Part shown: positions 1 to 10,258 of the stretch, in pieces
Numbering within the stretch: position 1 is the first letter of the stretch
Layout: each line of letters starts with the position of its first letter
Made by a program: the position numbers and the translations under genes
Assembly: GCF_002934455.1 (NCBI RefSeq)
Contig: NZ_PTIR01000006.1
Location: 124,001 to 188,000, forward strand
From: Trinickia symbiotica
GTDB taxonomy: Bacteria > Pseudomonadota > Gammaproteobacteria > Burkholderiales > Burkholderiaceae
Length of the DNA stretch: 64,000 nucleotides
Reading direction: 5' to 3'
Notes under the pieces: model-generated
Told to the model about the DNA's origin: nothing
The model's database searches: none
The model's input: only the letters and a program-made list of their open reading frames with translations

Positions 1-54
1 ATGCTCTATGCTTCCGTCCATCGGGCACGCACGTGCCTCCCAAGATCGAATCCC

Positions 55-1071
55 ATGAGCGAAGAATCAGAAGCGCCGGATCGTGTCTCGCACACGGCCG
101 TCATTGGAGCAGGTGCGATCGGTGGCCTGATGGCTGCAGCGCTTGCACGGGCCGGTCATGAAGTCAGCGTGCTCGCGCGCGGCAGGACGCTCGATGCGAT
201 CCGCGAGCATGGCGTGCGCGTCATCGATGGCAACGGCCAAACATCGTCGATCATGCTCCGCGCGAGCGACGATGCCGCGGAGCTGGGCGCCCAGGACTTC
301 GTTGTCATCGCGCTGAAGGCGCAAACGCTCCCGGCGATCGCGGCGAGTCTGCGTCCCCTCGTCGACGAACGGACGACAATCGTCAGCGCCATGAACGGCC
401 TGCCCTGGTGGTTTCTCGACGGGACCACGACGCCGCTCGCGGGTCAACGCATCGATGCCGTCGATCCCGAAGGCGTCGTTTCACGCGCGCTACCCGCGCC
501 ACGCGCTTTGGGTTGCGTCGTTCACTTGTCCGTGTCGACGGACGCTCCCGGCATCGTGCGGCGCGGGCTCGGAAATCGGCTCATCGTCGGCGCGGCATAT
601 GCGGCACACGCGCCGATAGCGCGAACGTTCGCCGCGGCGCTGGGGGCGGGCGGGTTCGACGTGCAAGCCGTCGACGACATTCGCACGGAGATCTGGGCCA
701 AGCTCTGGGGCAACATGAACATGAATCCGCTCAGCGCGTTGACAGGCTCCACGGCCGATCGCCTGCTCGACGATCCGTTCACCCATGCGCTCGTGCTGCG
801 GATGATGGAGGAGGCCGAGGCGATCGGCGCGTGCCTCGGCCTTTCGACGGGCATGAGCGCGGCTGAGCGCGTTGCGGTGACGCGCAAGCTCGGTGCATTC
901 AAGACTTCGATGCTTCAGGACATGGAGGCGGGCCGGCCGCTCGAGATCGATCCGATACTCGGTGTGTTTCCCGAGCTGGGCCGCAAACTAGGCGTGCCCA
1001 CCCCCTTCTGCGACGCCGTGCTCGGGCTGCTGCGCCAGCGCGCGGCCAATAGCGGTCTCACGATCGCCTGA
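55..1071 (+). CDS. 2-dehydropantoate 2-reductase family protein
   Basis: Ketopantoate reductase (PanE/ApbA) family NADPH enzyme of 338 aa, normal for the family. The N-terminus carries the Rossmann signature (AVIGAGAIGG) followed by a basic residue cluster (LARG) that suits NADPH. The central EIWAKLWGN stretch holds the conserved lysine, and the C-terminal half is the helical substrate domain with the EIDPILG motif. An ATG at position 1 is in frame and the reading frame may continue upstream of the window. I chose the ATG at 55 because homology begins there. Burkholderia carry several PanE paralogues and this one has no pantothenate genes beside it, so a role on another 2-ketoacid is equally likely. 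It runs towards the convergent MarR gene. Confidence 0.8.
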   Translation: MSEESEAPDRVSHTAVIGAGAIGGLMAAALARAGHEVSVLARGRTLDAIREHGVRVIDGNGQTSSIMLRASDDAAELGAQDFVVIALKAQTLPAIAASLRPLVDERTTIVSAMNGLPWWFLDGTTTPLAGQRIDAVDPEGVVSRALPAPRALGCVVHLSVSTDAPGIVRRGLGNRLIVGAAYAAHAPIARTFAAALGAGGFDVQAVDDIRTEIWAKLWGNMNMNPLSALTGSTADRLLDDPFTHALVLRMMEEAEAIGACLGLSTGMSAAERVAVTRKLGAFKTSMLQDMEAGRPLEIDPILGVFPELGRKLGVPTPFCDAVLGLLRQRAANSGLTIA

Positions 1072-1086
1072 TTCGATCGACGATCG

Positions 1087-1572
1087 TCATTCGTCCATCG
1101 TCGGTCGCCGATCGTCATTCGCGAGCACGCTGGCAATGACCTTGTCGAGCGCGCGGCTCAAGGCGGCTTTCTCGGCTTCGTCGAGGCAGCCGAAGAGATC
1201 GGCGTTCCATTTGCGCGCGATCGGCATGACCTTGCGATAGAGCGCGCGTCCCTCGTCGGTCAGCGAAACCATGACGACGCGACCGTCCTCGAGGCTCGGC
1301 GTGCGGCGAACGAGTCCGCGCCTGATCAGGGCTTCCGCGGCGCGGCTCGCCTGGCTCTTGTCGAGGTTCGCATGTTTCGCCAGGTCCATGATCGAAAACG
1401 GCCCGAACGATCCGACGGACGCGATGATGCGCGCTTCAGGCAGCGAGACGTCGAGCTTCGCCTGGTATCGCTCGCTGATGCCGCGCTCGGAGAGCTTGTT
1501 CAGCACGTGCATCCGATAGGTCAGAAATTGCTCGAGCCCGGCCTTGGCGGCCTTCGTGGAAGTGGTGTTCAT
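1087..1572 (-). CDS. MarR family transcriptional regulator
   Basis: Winged-helix MarR regulator of 161 aa. Residues about 35-100 form the wHTH: a helix ending in FSIMDLAKHANLDKSQASRA is the recognition region, followed by the beta-wing around RRTPSLEDGRVVMV. Flanking helices would make the dimer interface. The start ATG at 1572 overlaps the stop of the upstream glycerate kinase in an ATGA, so the two genes are almost certainly co-transcribed and translationally coupled. An in-frame start further upstream is possible but would lie inside the kinase. The ligand is unknown. Position next to glycerate kinase suggests it senses a related organic acid, but MarR proteins more often sense aromatics, so this is inference. 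Confidence 0.85.
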   Translation of the reverse strand: MNTTSTKAAKAGLEQFLTYRMHVLNKLSERGISERYQAKLDVSLPEARIIASVGSFGPFSIMDLAKHANLDKSQASRAAEALIRRGLVRRTPSLEDGRVVMVSLTDEGRALYRKVMPIARKWNADLFGCLDEAEKAALSRALDKVIASVLANDDRRPTMDE

Positions 1573-2705
1573 AAGCCGTACTTCAGCCGCGTGAGTTGCT
1601 CGGCCTCGTTCGCTAGCAGCCGCGCCGCATCGCGGATCGCGGTGTCGAGCGAAATCGGCCCGGGCGCGGGTGAAAAGCAGCCGCAAAAATGCTCGGAGAG
1701 CCGCTCGAGCGCGGAGGAATCGACGGCGCCGGAGAGCAGCGTCGCGGGCACGCCCGCGGTCCGCGCGTGGCGGCAGGCGACGAACGGCGCCTTGCCGTGC
1801 AGCGTCTGGACATCCGAGCGGCCTTCGCCCGTGATGAGCCAGTTGGCGCCGTCGAGTGCCGCGTCGAGTCCCACTTGCGCCGCGACGACTTCCGCGCCCG
1901 CCTCGAATTCGGCGCCGAGCATGCGCAGCGCGAAGCCGAGCCCGCCGGCGGCGCCCGAGCCCGGAAGGTCGCGCGCGGTGCGCCCGAGCGCCGCTTCGAG
2001 AAGCGCCGCGAAGCGGGCCAGCACACCGTCAATCAAAGCGATCTGGTCGGCGCTCGCGCCTTTTTGCGGACCGAATACGGCCGTCGCGCCGTGTTCTCCC
2101 GCGAGCGGATTGTCGACGTCGGACATCGCGACGAACGCAGCCTCGGCGAGCCGCGCGTCGAGCCCCGACGCATCGATGCGCGCCAGTCGCGAGAGGTCTG
2201 CCGGCGTGGGTTCGAGCTCGCGCCCATGATCGTCGAAGAGCTTGAGCCCGAGGCCGACGAGAAGGCCCGCGCCGCCGTCGTTCGTGCTGCTGCCGCCGAG
2301 CGCGACGAAAAAGCGCCGCATGCCCGCATCGAGGAGCAGACGAATCGCTTCACCCATGCCGCGCGTGCTGCGCGCTTCGACGGGCTCGCACATCGCGACC
2401 TCATCGGTAATCCCGACGATCTCGGCGGTCTCGACGATCGCGGCGCCGTTCGACAGCAGGCCCACCGCGGCGTCGCGTCTGGCGCCGCTCGCGCCGCGCA
2501 CCTGCAACACACGCCGCTCGCCGCCGCGCGCGAGCATGGCATCGAGCGTGCCTTCACCGCCGTCGGCCATCGGGCAGAGCCGCACGACGGCGTCCGGCCT
2601 GGCGCGCGCGACGCCCTTGGCGATGGCTTCGGCGACGCCTTGCGCGCTCAGAGAGCCTTTGAACGAATCGGGGGCGATGACGATGACCGGCGAGAGGTTC
2701 GGCAT
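1569..2705 (-). CDS. glycerate 2-kinase (GarK/GlxK family)
   Basis: Glycerate kinase of the GarK/GlxK family, 378 aa. It would phosphorylate D-glycerate with ATP to 2-phosphoglycerate, feeding lower glycolysis from glyoxylate, tartronate or glycerate. The family N-terminus is clear (VIVIAPDSFKGSLSA), followed by MADGGEGTLDA and the glycine-rich GGSSTNDGGAG loop near residue 140. GPQKGAS and a C-terminal TGEGRSDVQTLHGK block complete the family pattern. It is the first gene of a two-gene unit, ending in an ATGA overlap with the MarR gene. No glyoxylate carboligase or tartronate semialdehyde reductase is visible here, so the rest of the pathway would be elsewhere. Confidence 0.88.
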   Translation of the reverse strand: MPNLSPVIVIAPDSFKGSLSAQGVAEAIAKGVARARPDAVVRLCPMADGGEGTLDAMLARGGERRVLQVRGASGARRDAAVGLLSNGAAIVETAEIVGITDEVAMCEPVEARSTRGMGEAIRLLLDAGMRRFFVALGGSSTNDGGAGLLVGLGLKLFDDHGRELEPTPADLSRLARIDASGLDARLAEAAFVAMSDVDNPLAGEHGATAVFGPQKGASADQIALIDGVLARFAALLEAALGRTARDLPGSGAAGGLGFALRMLGAEFEAGAEVVAAQVGLDAALDGANWLITGEGRSDVQTLHGKAPFVACRHARTAGVPATLLSGAVDSSALERLSEHFCGCFSPAPGPISLDTAIRDAARLLANEAEQLTRLKYGL

Positions 2706-3167
2706 GAGTGTGTCTCCGAATGGGTCTTATCTCTATAACCTATGGCGAATGCGAGTTGCCGCGCGCCGTGCGCGGCCGCTGTCCGGGCGACAGCTTAACA
2801 GGTCGGTCATCGGGGGTGGGAGCTGTTGGCGGCGGCAAAGCGACGCGCGATCAAGACGGAAGCGGCCACGTCCATGCGCGGCCAGCCGGGCGGAATAGTT
2901 TGCTAGAATAACCGATTCTTCCGATCCGAACCGTGCTCCTCGAGAGCGCCGACTCCGGTCGATATTGCCAAGAACAACGTCAAGGCAAGCGCCACGCAAT
3001 GCCAACGAGGAAGCGAAAGGATGGTGATCAAGCACCGTTTTTTCGCGTCCGTTCGTGCGGCTGGCGCGACTGGGCAAAAGGTGCGCTCGCGATACCGATG
3101 GTGTCGACGAGCAGTGGACACGGGGAAGATTACTGACACGCTTGAACAATTTAGGACGATTGAAGCC
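2706..3167. other. Intergenic region upstream of tig
   Basis: Divergent 462-base gap between glycerate kinase and trigger factor. It holds the promoters of both. I see no tRNA fold and no convincing protein-coding gene. A frame open from 3021 continues into tig but lacks homology before the tig ATG. Confidence 0.6.
2904..2909 (+). promoter_or_regulatory. possible -10 box for tig
   Basis: TAGAAT matches five of six positions of the sigma-70 -10 consensus, 258 bases before the tig start. No good -35 box lies 16-18 bases upstream, so the assignment is weak. Confidence 0.25.
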
Positions 3168-4514
3168 ATGGCTAACGTTGTTGAAAACCTCGGCAAGCTT
3201 GAACGCCGCGTGACGATTTCCCTGCCGAAGGAGGCGGTGCAAAAGGAGATCGAGTCTCGGATCCGCCAGATCGCCAAAAACGTGCGCATGCCAGGCTTCC
3301 GTCCGGGCAAGGTGCCGCTCAAGATGGTGACGCAGCAGTACGCGGGGCAGGTCGAGGCCGAGGTGCTCTCCGACAAGGTCGGCAAGCAGTTCTTCGACAT
3401 CAGCCGCGCCGAGAACCTGCGCGTTGCCGGACAGCCGAGCTTCAGCCCGAAAGAGGATAGCGATACGGACAGTTACGCGTTCGACGCGACGTTCGAGGTC
3501 TATCCCGAAGTGAAGATCGGCGAGCTGTCGACGGCGGAAATCGAGCGCTCGGTCACGTCCATCTCCGAAGCCGAAGTCGATCGCACACTCGAGATCCTGC
3601 GCAAGCAGCGCGTGCACTATCATGCGCGCGGCGAAGCGGGCGAGCATGGCGACGGTGGCGCGGATGCGGCGGCGCAAAGCGGCGATCGCGTCACAATCGA
3701 CTTCGTCGGCAAGATCGACGGTGAGGCGTTCCAGGGCGGCACGGCCGAGGATTTCGTATTCGTGCTCGGCGAAGGACGCATGCTGCCCGAATTCGAACAG
3801 GCCGCGACCGGCCTGAAGGCCGGCGAAACGCGCGAGTTCGATCTCAAGTTCCCGGACGACTATCACGGCAAGGAAGTCGCGGGCAAGACGGCGCAGTTTA
3901 CGGTCACGATGAAGAAAGTCGAATGGCCGCATCTGCCCGAGATCGACGGCGAATTCGCGAAGTCGCTCGGCATCGCCGATGGCGACCTTACGAAGATGCG
4001 CGCCGAAATCAAGGAAAACCTCGAGCGTGAGGCGAAGCGCCGCACGCAGTCGATCGTCAAAAACCAGGTGATGGATGCGCTCCTGAAGCTCGCCGAGCTC
4101 GACGTGCCGAACGCGCTCATCGAACAGGATCAACAGCGCCTCGTCGAAATGGCGCGCCAGGATCTCGTGCAGCGCGGCGTGCCGAACGCGGCCGATGCCC
4201 CGATTCCGGCCGAAATGTTCAAGGAGCAAGCCGAGCGCCGCGTCAAGCTGGGCCTCGTGCTGGCCGAGCTCGTCAAGGCGAACAACCTCGAGGCGAAGCC
4301 CGAGCAGATCCGCGCCGAGGTCGAAGAATTCGCGAAAAGCTACGAAGACCCGAAGGAAGTGATCCGCTGGTATTATTCGAACAAGCAGCGCCTGGCCGAA
4401 ATGGAAGCCTACGTCGTCGAAAGCAACGTCGTCGAGTTCGTGCTCGGCAAGGCGAAAGTGACGGATAAGGAAGTCAGCTTCGAAGCACTGGCGAGCGCCT
4501 CGGCGCAAGCGTAA
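3168..4514 (+). CDS. tig: trigger factor
   Basis: Ribosome-associated chaperone and prolyl isomerase, 448 aa, full length. Residues 1 to about 115 are the ribosome-binding domain; the signature loop appears as [10 protein letters not shown] near residues 43-52. A central FKBP-like PPIase domain follows ([17 protein letters not shown], residues about 170-255). The remaining part is the helical cradle. I chose the ATG at 3168 (MANVVEN) because family homology begins exactly there, although the frame is open 49 codons further upstream. It is the first gene of the tig-clpP-clpX-lon order conserved across proteobacteria, and is separated from clpP by a terminator-like hairpin. Confidence 0.97.
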   Translation: MANVVENLGKLERRVTISLPKEAVQKEIESRIRQIAKNVRMPGFRPGKVPLKMVTQQYAGQVEAEVLSDKVGKQFFDISRAENLRVAGQPSFSPKEDSDTDSYAFDATFEVYPEVKIGELSTAEIERSVTSISEAEVDRTLEILRKQRVHYHARGEAGEHGDGGADAAAQSGDRVTIDFVGKIDGEAFQGGTAEDFVFVLGEGRMLPEFEQAATGLKAGETREFDLKFPDDYHGKEVAGKTAQFTVTMKKVEWPHLPEIDGEFAKSLGIADGDLTKMRAEIKENLEREAKRRTQSIVKNQVMDALLKLAELDVPNALIEQDQQRLVEMARQDLVQRGVPNAADAPIPAEMFKEQAERRVKLGLVLAELVKANNLEAKPEQIRAEVEEFAKSYEDPKEVIRWYYSNKQRLAEMEAYVVESNVVEFVLGKAKVTDKEVSFEALASASAQA

Positions 4515-4527
4515 GGCATCGCCGCGA

Positions 4528-4571
4528 ACGGCGTGCTGGCTGTCGGGGCGACGGCCGCACGCCGTTTTTTT
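4528..4571 (+). terminator. Terminator-like hairpin after tig
   Basis: Perfect 9-bp stem (ACGGCGTGC at 4528-4536 with GCACGCCGT at 4557-4565), a 20-base loop, and a run of seven T at 4565-4571. The long loop makes it weaker than the clpX and lon terminators, and it may only attenuate read-through into clpP. Confidence 0.6.
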
Positions 4572-4682
4572 CTCGCAAAAGGCATCCCGGGGCCGGGTAT
4601 TTTTGGCGCCGGGTTCTCGAGGCAAGACACCGGTGCGCTGCCGTCGGCATTCAAGACACATTCCAAGAGAAGGACTCATCGC

Positions 4683-5336
4683 ATGACCTTTCGCGCTCAA
4701 TTGCTCGACACGTTGGCCTCACAAGCGCCGCGGGATCTTGAAACCCAAGCGTTGGGGCTCGTGCCGATCGTCGTCGAAACGAGCGGCCGGGGCGAGCGTT
4801 CGTACGACATCTATTCGCGCCTGTTGAAGGAGCGCGTCGTCTTCATGGTCGGCGAAGTCAACGATCAGACGGCAAACCTCGTCGTTGCGCAGCTGCTGTT
4901 CCTCGAGAGCGAAAATCCCGACAAAGACATCAGCCTCTACATCAACAGCCCAGGGGGCTCCGTCTCGGCGGGGATGGCGATTTACGACACAATGCAGTTC
5001 ATCAAGCCGGACGTCTCGACGCTGTGCATGGGGCTTGCGGCGAGCATGGGGGCGTTCCTGCTCGCGTCCGGGGCAAAAGGCAAGCGGTTTGCGTTGCCCA
5101 ACGCGCGCGTGATGATCCACCAACCGCTTGGCGGCGCACGCGGCCAGGCGTCGGACATCGAAATCCAGGCACGCGAAATTCTTTATCTGAAGGAACGGCT
5201 CAACCAGTTGCTCTCGCACCACACCGGGCAACCCGTCGAGCGCATCGCGCGCGACACCGACCGTGACAACTTCATGTCCGGCGAGGACGCCCAAGCATAT
5301 GGCCTGATCGACCAGGTCTTGCAAAAGCGCCCGTAA
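4683..5336 (+). CDS. clpP: ATP-dependent Clp protease proteolytic subunit
   Basis: Serine peptidase of the ClpXP complex, 217 aa. Catalytic triad residues are visible: Ser121 in GLAASMGAF, His146 in MIHQP and Asp195 in RDTDRDNF, which match the E. coli triad with the usual offset of an unprocessed precursor. The oligomerisation and oxyanion segment [10 protein letters not shown] is intact (residues 88-97). The first residues are probably removed by self-processing, as in other ClpPs. The start was chosen at MTFRAQL, where family similarity begins; an upstream in-frame extension overlaps the tig terminator. It is followed by clpX after about 200 bases. Confidence 0.97.
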   Translation: MTFRAQLLDTLASQAPRDLETQALGLVPIVVETSGRGERSYDIYSRLLKERVVFMVGEVNDQTANLVVAQLLFLESENPDKDISLYINSPGGSVSAGMAIYDTMQFIKPDVSTLCMGLAASMGAFLLASGAKGKRFALPNARVMIHQPLGGARGQASDIEIQAREILYLKERLNQLLSHHTGQPVERIARDTDRDNFMSGEDAQAYGLIDQVLQKRP

Positions 5337-5539
5337 GATGCCCTAAGCGCCGCGGCGAGCCGAATTCTTTCATACCTCGGTATGGTTGCCGGCTCAAGCG
5401 GTGTTATAAATGGTCGATAATAGTTTCAGGCGCGGGCAGCGGAGGCGCCAGACAAGTTCGGCGAACTTGTTCCGTCCCCAATGGGGGGTGGCGTGCCCTG
5501 CCTGCGTAGTGATTCGAGTGTCCGGAGGCTCGTATATCC

Positions 5540-6811
5540 ATGGCGGACAAGAAGGGTTCGAACAGCGAAAAGCTGTTGTATTGCTCGTTTTGCGGTAAAA
5601 GCCAGCATGAGGTGAAGAAACTGATTGCCGGCCCGTCGGTGTTCATCTGCGATGAGTGCATCGACCTGTGCAACGAGATCATTCGCGACGAAGCCGCGGG
5701 AGCAGGCACGGACGCTGGCTTGTCGAAGTCCGACTTGCCGAGCCCGCAGGAAATTCGTGAGATTCTCGATCAATATGTGATCGGCCAGGAGCGAGCGAAG
5801 AAGATTCTCGCCGTGGCGGTTTACAACCACTACAAGCGGCTCAAGCACCTTGACAAAAAGGACGACATCGAGCTGTCGAAAAGCAATATTTTGCTAATCG
5901 GACCGACCGGTTCGGGCAAGACATTGCTCGCGCAGACGCTCGCGCGGCTGCTGAACGTGCCGTTCGTGATCGCGGACGCAACGACGCTGACCGAAGCCGG
6001 TTACGTTGGCGAAGACGTCGAGAACATCATTCAGAAGCTGCTGCAGAATTGCAACTACGAAGTCGAGAAGGCCCAGCGCGGCATCGTTTACATCGACGAA
6101 ATCGACAAGATCAGCCGTAAATCGGATAACCCGTCGATCACACGTGACGTTTCCGGCGAAGGCGTGCAGCAGGCGTTGCTGAAGCTCGTCGAGGGCACGA
6201 TGGCGTCGGTGCCGCCGCAGGGTGGCCGCAAACATCCGAACCAGGACTTCATCCAGGTAGACACGACGAACATTCTGTTCGTCTGCGGCGGCGCGTTCGA
6301 CGGCCTCGAAAAGGTGATCACGGACCGGACCGAAAAAACAGGGATCGGTTTCGGCGCGACGGTCAAGAGCAAACAGGAGCGCGACGCGGGCGAGGTGCTG
6401 CGCGAGGTCGAACCCGAGGACTTGATCAAATTCGGGCTGATTCCCGAACTGATCGGCCGTCTGCCCGTCGTGGCGACGCTCGGCAAGCTCGACGAAGCGG
6501 CGCTCATGAAGATTCTCGTCGAGCCGAAGAACGCCCTCGTCAAGCAGTACCATAAGCTGTTCGCGATGGAGCGCGTCGAGCTTGAAATCCGGCCCGCGGC
6601 GCTGCAGGCCGTGGCGCGCAAGGCCATCCGGCGCAAAACGGGCGCGCGCGGCCTTCGCTCGATTTTGGAACAGGCGCTGCTCGACGTGATGTATGAATTG
6701 CCGGCCATGAAAGGGGTCAGCAAAGTGATTATCGACGACAACGTCATCGATGGCGACGGCAAACCGTTGCTGATCTATGAAGAAGCGCCGAAAGTGGCGG
6801 GTTCGAATTGA
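5540..6811 (+). CDS. clpX: ATP-dependent Clp protease ATPase subunit ClpX
   Basis: AAA+ unfoldase that recognises substrates and feeds them to ClpP, 423 aa. The N-terminal zinc-binding domain has the four cysteines C15, C18, C37 and C40. Walker A is GPTGSGKT and Walker B is VYIDEIDKI. The IGR-type ... [10 protein letters not shown] motif (sensor and pore region) and the C-terminal small domain with [13 protein letters not shown] (sensor 2 arginine) are present. A CCGGAGG ribosome-binding site lies about 11 bases before the ATG. The gene ends 27 bases before a strong terminator, so lon has its own promoter. Confidence 0.97.
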   Translation: MADKKGSNSEKLLYCSFCGKSQHEVKKLIAGPSVFICDECIDLCNEIIRDEAAGAGTDAGLSKSDLPSPQEIREILDQYVIGQERAKKILAVAVYNHYKRLKHLDKKDDIELSKSNILLIGPTGSGKTLLAQTLARLLNVPFVIADATTLTEAGYVGEDVENIIQKLLQNCNYEVEKAQRGIVYIDEIDKISRKSDNPSITRDVSGEGVQQALLKLVEGTMASVPPQGGRKHPNQDFIQVDTTNILFVCGGAFDGLEKVITDRTEKTGIGFGATVKSKQERDAGEVLREVEPEDLIKFGLIPELIGRLPVVATLGKLDEAALMKILVEPKNALVKQYHKLFAMERVELEIRPAALQAVARKAIRRKTGARGLRSILEQALLDVMYELPAMKGVSKVIIDDNVIDGDGKPLLIYEEAPKVAGSN

Positions 6812-6837
6812 TCGAGCAGCCGAGAAGGCTTTTGGAG

Positions 6838-6870
6838 AAGCCGTTCATGGCCGACGTGAACGGCTTTTTT
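6838..6870 (+). terminator. Rho-independent terminator of clpX
   Basis: Perfect 10-bp stem AAGCCGTTCA / TGAACGGCTT with a 9-base loop, followed by a T run. It separates clpX from lon. Confidence 0.92.
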
Positions 6871-7000
6871 CGTTTATCTTGTGGGTGATGCTGACTACCG
6901 CGACACGTGCACTGAACTTTTTCCCACACGCGAAGGCTTGCATTCTGTATAGCGGGCCTCAACTACTGAACGTTACGAAACCATTCTTGGGGAAATGAAA

Positions 7001-9418
7001 ATGTCAGGAACCCAGCTCCTTCCTTCCGAGCGCACCACGCTCCCACTGCTGCCGTTGCGGGATGTGGTCGTGTTCCCGCACATGGTCATCCCGCTGTTCG
7101 TGGGGCGGCCGAAATCCATCAAGGCGCTCGAGGTGGCGATGGAGGGCGGCAAGCACATCATGCTTGTCGCGCAAAAGACCGCGGCGAAAGACGAGCCGAC
7201 CGAAAAGGACATGTATGAAGTGGGATGTATCGCGAACATCCTGCAAATGCTGAAGTTGCCCGACGGCACCGTGAAAGTGCTCGTCGAAGGGCTGCAGCGT
7301 GCCAAGACGTTGACGATCGAAGAGCAGGAAACGCAGTTTTCGTGCGAAGTCATGCCGCTCGAGCCCGATCATGCCGATAGCGCCGAAACCGAGGCGCTGC
7401 GTCGCGCGATCGTTTCGCAGTTCGATCAGTACGTGAAGCTCAACAAGAAGATTCCGCCTGAAATCCTCACGTCGCTGGCGGGCATTGACGAAGCCGGTCG
7501 CCTGGCCGACACGATCGCCGCGCACCTGCCGCTCAAGCTCGACCAGAAACAGCACATCCTCGAGATGTTCCCTGTCATCGAGCGGCTCGAGCATCTGCTC
7601 GCGCAACTCGAGGCGGAAATCGACATTCTGCAGGTCGAAAAGCGTATCCGTGGTCGCGTGAAGCGGCAAATGGAGAAGAGCCAGCGCGAGTACTACCTGA
7701 ACGAACAGGTCAAGGCGATTCAGAAGGAGCTCGGCGAGGGCGAGGAAGGCGCGGACCTCGAGGAGCTCGAAAAGCGGATCGAAGCGGCGCGCATGCCGAA
7801 GGAGGCCAAGAAGAAGGCCGACGCCGAGTTGAAGAAGCTCAAGCTGATGTCGCCGATGTCGGCCGAAGCAACGGTCGTGCGCAACTACATCGACACGCTG
7901 ATCGGCTTGCCGTGGCGCAAGAAGAGCAAGGTCAACAACGACCTCTCGAACGCCGAGCGTGTGCTCGACGAGGATCATTTCGGTCTCGAAAAGGTCAAGG
8001 AACGGATCCTCGAGTATCTTGCGGTGCAACAACGCGTCGACAAGGTCAAGGCGCCGATTCTCTGTCTCGTCGGGCCTCCTGGAGTCGGTAAGACTTCGCT
8101 CGGTCAGTCGATCGCTCGTGCGACGAACCGCAAGTTCGTGCGCATGGCGCTCGGCGGCGTGCGCGACGAAGCCGAGATCCGCGGTCACCGCCGGACCTAC
8201 ATCGGTTCGATGCCGGGCAAGATTCTGCAGAGCCTCACGAAAGTCGGCGTGCGCAATCCGCTTTTCCTGCTCGACGAAGTCGACAAGATGGGCATGGATT
8301 TCCGCGGCGATCCGTCGTCGGCGTTGCTCGAAGTGCTCGACCCCGAGCAGAACCATACGTTCGCCGATCACTACGTCGAAGTGGATTTCGATCTCTCGGA
8401 CGTGATGTTCGTCGCGACGTCGAACTCGCTGAACATTCCGCCTCCGCTGCTCGACCGGATGGAAGTGATTCGCCTCTCGGGCTACACCGAGGACGAGAAG
8501 GTCAGCATCGCGCAGCGCTACTTGCTGCCCAAGCAAAAGCGCAACAACGGCCTCAAGGACGGCGAAATCGAGGTCAGCGAGCAGGCGATTCGCGACATCA
8601 TTCGCTACTACACGCGCGAAGCCGGCGTGCGTTCGCTCGAGCGCGAAGTATCGAAGATCTGCCGCAAGGTCGTGAAGATGCTGCTGCTGAAGAAGGCGGA
8701 AGGCGCGGTCAAGGTCGATGGCGAGAACCTCGACACGTTCCTTGGCGTGCGCAAGTACGACTTCGGTCTCGCAGCCAAGCAGAACCAGATCGGACAGGTC
8801 ACGGGTCTGGCGTGGACGGAAGTCGGCGGCGATCTGCTGACGATCGAGGCGGCCGTGATGCCGGGCAAGGGCAACGTCATTCGCACGGGTTCGCTCGGCG
8901 ACGTGATGAAGGAGTCGGTCGAGGCGGCGCGGTCCGTGGTGCGCTCGCGTTCGCGGCGACTCGGCATCAAGGATGAGGCGTTCGACAAGCAGGACATCCA
9001 CATCCACGTGCCAGAGGGCGCGACGCCGAAGGACGGTCCTTCCGCGGGTATCGCGATGACGACGGCGCTCGTGTCGGTCCTCACGGGCATTCCCGTGCGC
9101 GCGGACGTGGCGATGACGGGCGAGATCACGCTGCGTGGCGAAGTCCTGCCGATCGGCGGCCTCAAGGAGAAGCTGCTGGCGGCGCACCGTGGCGGTATCA
9201 AGCTCGTGCTGATCCCGGAAGAGAACGTCAAGGACTTGACCGAGATCCCTGACAACGTCAAGAACTCGATCGAGATCGTGCCGGTGCGTTGGATCGACAG
9301 GGTGCTCGAGCTCGCACTCGAGCGCGTGCCCGAGGCACTCCCCGAGGAGGAGCCGAAGCCGGCCGCGCCCGTCGCCGATGCGACCAAGGAGACGGCTACC
9401 GAGTTCGTGAAGCACTGA
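7001..9418 (+). CDS. lon: endopeptidase La (Lon protease)
   Basis: Soluble AAA+ serine protease, 805 aa, for misfolded and regulatory proteins. Order of parts: N-terminal substrate-binding domain ([15 protein letters not shown]), a coiled-coil linker rich in K and E (about 190-280), AAA+ core with Walker [10 protein letters not shown] and Walker [11 protein letters not shown], and the protease domain with the catalytic serine in PKDGPSAG and lysine in [10 protein letters not shown]. Two ATGs are possible (6995 and 7001). GGGGA at 6989-6993 is only one base from the first but seven from the second, so 7001 is favoured. The C-terminal tail is Pro/Glu/Ala-rich, as in other Burkholderia Lon proteins. 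Confidence 0.97.
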   Translation: MSGTQLLPSERTTLPLLPLRDVVVFPHMVIPLFVGRPKSIKALEVAMEGGKHIMLVAQKTAAKDEPTEKDMYEVGCIANILQMLKLPDGTVKVLVEGLQRAKTLTIEEQETQFSCEVMPLEPDHADSAETEALRRAIVSQFDQYVKLNKKIPPEILTSLAGIDEAGRLADTIAAHLPLKLDQKQHILEMFPVIERLEHLLAQLEAEIDILQVEKRIRGRVKRQMEKSQREYYLNEQVKAIQKELGEGEEGADLEELEKRIEAARMPKEAKKKADAELKKLKLMSPMSAEATVVRNYIDTLIGLPWRKKSKVNNDLSNAERVLDEDHFGLEKVKERILEYLAVQQRVDKVKAPILCLVGPPGVGKTSLGQSIARATNRKFVRMALGGVRDEAEIRGHRRTYIGSMPGKILQSLTKVGVRNPLFLLDEVDKMGMDFRGDPSSALLEVLDPEQNHTFADHYVEVDFDLSDVMFVATSNSLNIPPPLLDRMEVIRLSGYTEDEKVSIAQRYLLPKQKRNNGLKDGEIEVSEQAIRDIIRYYTREAGVRSLEREVSKICRKVVKMLLLKKAEGAVKVDGENLDTFLGVRKYDFGLAAKQNQIGQVTGLAWTEVGGDLLTIEAAVMPGKGNVIRTGSLGDVMKESVEAARSVVRSRSRRLGIKDEAFDKQDIHIHVPEGATPKDGPSAGIAMTTALVSVLTGIPVRADVAMTGEITLRGEVLPIGGLKEKLLAAHRGGIKLVLIPEENVKDLTEIPDNVKNSIEIVPVRWIDRVLELALERVPEALPEEEPKPAAPVADATKETATEFVKH

Positions 9419-9494
9419 CGATGGATCGGAAGGGATCGCTTCGGCGGTCCCGATCCGCTGGCAAGCCGCGCCGCATTGGCGCGGCGTGCCCAAG

Positions 9495-9527
9495 AGCCCA
9501 TAGGGTCTTTGCCCTGTGGGCTTTTTT
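9495..9527 (+). terminator. Rho-independent terminator of lon
   Basis: 11-bp stem (AGCCCATAGGG / CCCTGTGGGCT, one G-T pair), a 6-base loop, then T6. It lies 76 bases after the lon stop. Confidence 0.92.
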
Positions 9528-9590
9528 GCGTGCGGATCCAGTCATCTCGCCAGGGATACCCCTGTTGGGGTCATCCCGGTGCAACCCCGG

Positions 9591-9619
9591 TTGACATGCG
9601 GGTTTCGTCTGCATCTAAT
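9591..9619 (+). promoter_or_regulatory. Sigma-70 promoter of hupB
   Basis: Perfect -35 TTGACA (9591-9596), 17-base spacer, -10 TCTAAT (9614-9619). It is the strongest promoter seen in the window and fits the abundance of HU. It begins 64 bases after the lon terminator. Confidence 0.85.
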
Positions 9620-9705
9620 GAGCAAGCTCAGCTTTGCGTGCCGAACGCTGCGCGCATCGCGAGGGCATTCACCACGATTGCCAACATTCACGCTCGGGGG
9701 TTTGG

Positions 9706-9978
9706 ATGAACAAGTCGGAACTGATCGATCACATCGCGGAGCAGGCGGATTTATCGAAGGCAGCGGCAGGGCGTGCGCTCGATGCGTTGATCGCAGGGGT
9801 CAAGAACACGTTGAAAAAGGGCGATTCGGTCACGCTCGTCGGGTTCGGCACGTTTGCGGTGGGTAAGCGGACGGCCCGCACCGGGCGCAATCCGCGCACG
9901 GGCGCTGCGATCAAGATCGGTGCGGCGAAAGTTCCGAAGTTCAGGCCTGGCAAAGCGCTGAAAGATGCGCTAAACTAG
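9706..9978 (+). CDS. hupB: DNA-binding protein HU-beta
   Basis: Nucleoid protein of 90 aa that bends DNA as a dimer. It begins [19 protein letters not shown], with the helical dimerisation region to about residue 45, and then the beta-arm [21 protein letters not shown] that contains the conserved RNP tip entering the minor groove. The C-terminal [12 protein letters not shown] is typical. The start at 9706 is set by family length; a frame open from 9634 has no homology. Its own strong promoter lies upstream. In E. coli the next gene is ppiD; here a tRNA and about 52 kb of catabolic genes intervene. Confidence 0.96.
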   Translation: MNKSELIDHIAEQADLSKAAAGRALDALIAGVKNTLKKGDSVTLVGFGTFAVGKRTARTGRNPRTGAAIKIGAAKVPKFRPGKALKDALN

Positions 9979-10079
9979 CGGGCTCGCTGATTGAGTAGAT
10001 AAGCCGTTAAGCGAGAAATCCGCAAGTTGTGGCATCGAGCTAGCTCGAAGCAGCGAGCAATGTGTCACGCAGCGCGAAC

Positions 10080-10155
10080 GGGTGCTTAGCTCAGTTGGTA
10101 GAGCGGCGCCCTTACAAGGCGTAGGTCGGGAGTTCGAGCCTCTCAGCACCCACCA
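10080..10155 (+). tRNA. tRNA-Val (anticodon TAC)
   Basis: 76-base tRNA with encoded CCA. The acceptor stem GGGTGCT pairs with AGCACCC, the D-loop contains AGTTGGTAGAG, the anticodon loop reads CTTACAA with TAC as anticodon, and the T-loop is TTCGAGC. It decodes GUA and, by wobble, other valine codons. It lies 101 bases after hupB. Confidence 0.97.
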
Positions 10156-10209
10156 TTCCGTTCGCGATTTGCGTCAGCCAGTTCCATCGTGTTCTGTTGC
10201 AGTACCCCG

Positions 10210-10243
10210 AAACCCGCACTGCTATTGGCTCTGCGGGTTTTTT
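10210..10243 (+). terminator. Terminator after tRNA-Val
   Basis: 9-bp stem AAACCCGCA / TGCGGGTTT with a 13-base loop and a trailing T run (T6 in total including stem T). It would end the hupB/tRNA transcript and protect it from the convergent LysR gene. Confidence 0.8.
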
Positions 10244-10258
10244 GTCCGCGCCGCGATC

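Noticed and set aside
2733-4700. Long reverse-strand open frame opposite tig
   Set aside because: Same kind of shadow; the forward frame encodes trigger factor with all expected domains.
5386-5421. Promoter of clpX
   Set aside because: TTGCCG with TATAAA or GATAAT gives spacers of 13 or 24 bases, neither acceptable, so no promoter is called.
7004-9493. Very long reverse-strand open frame opposite lon
   Set aside because: Antisense shadow of a GC-rich gene. The protein has no recognisable family and Arg/His/Asp-rich low-complexity composition, while the forward frame is Lon.
10080-10155. tRNA-Val as an integration site for a genomic island
   Set aside because: No integrase gene lies nearby and I found no repeat of the tRNA 3' end before ppiD at 62.5-62.7 kb.
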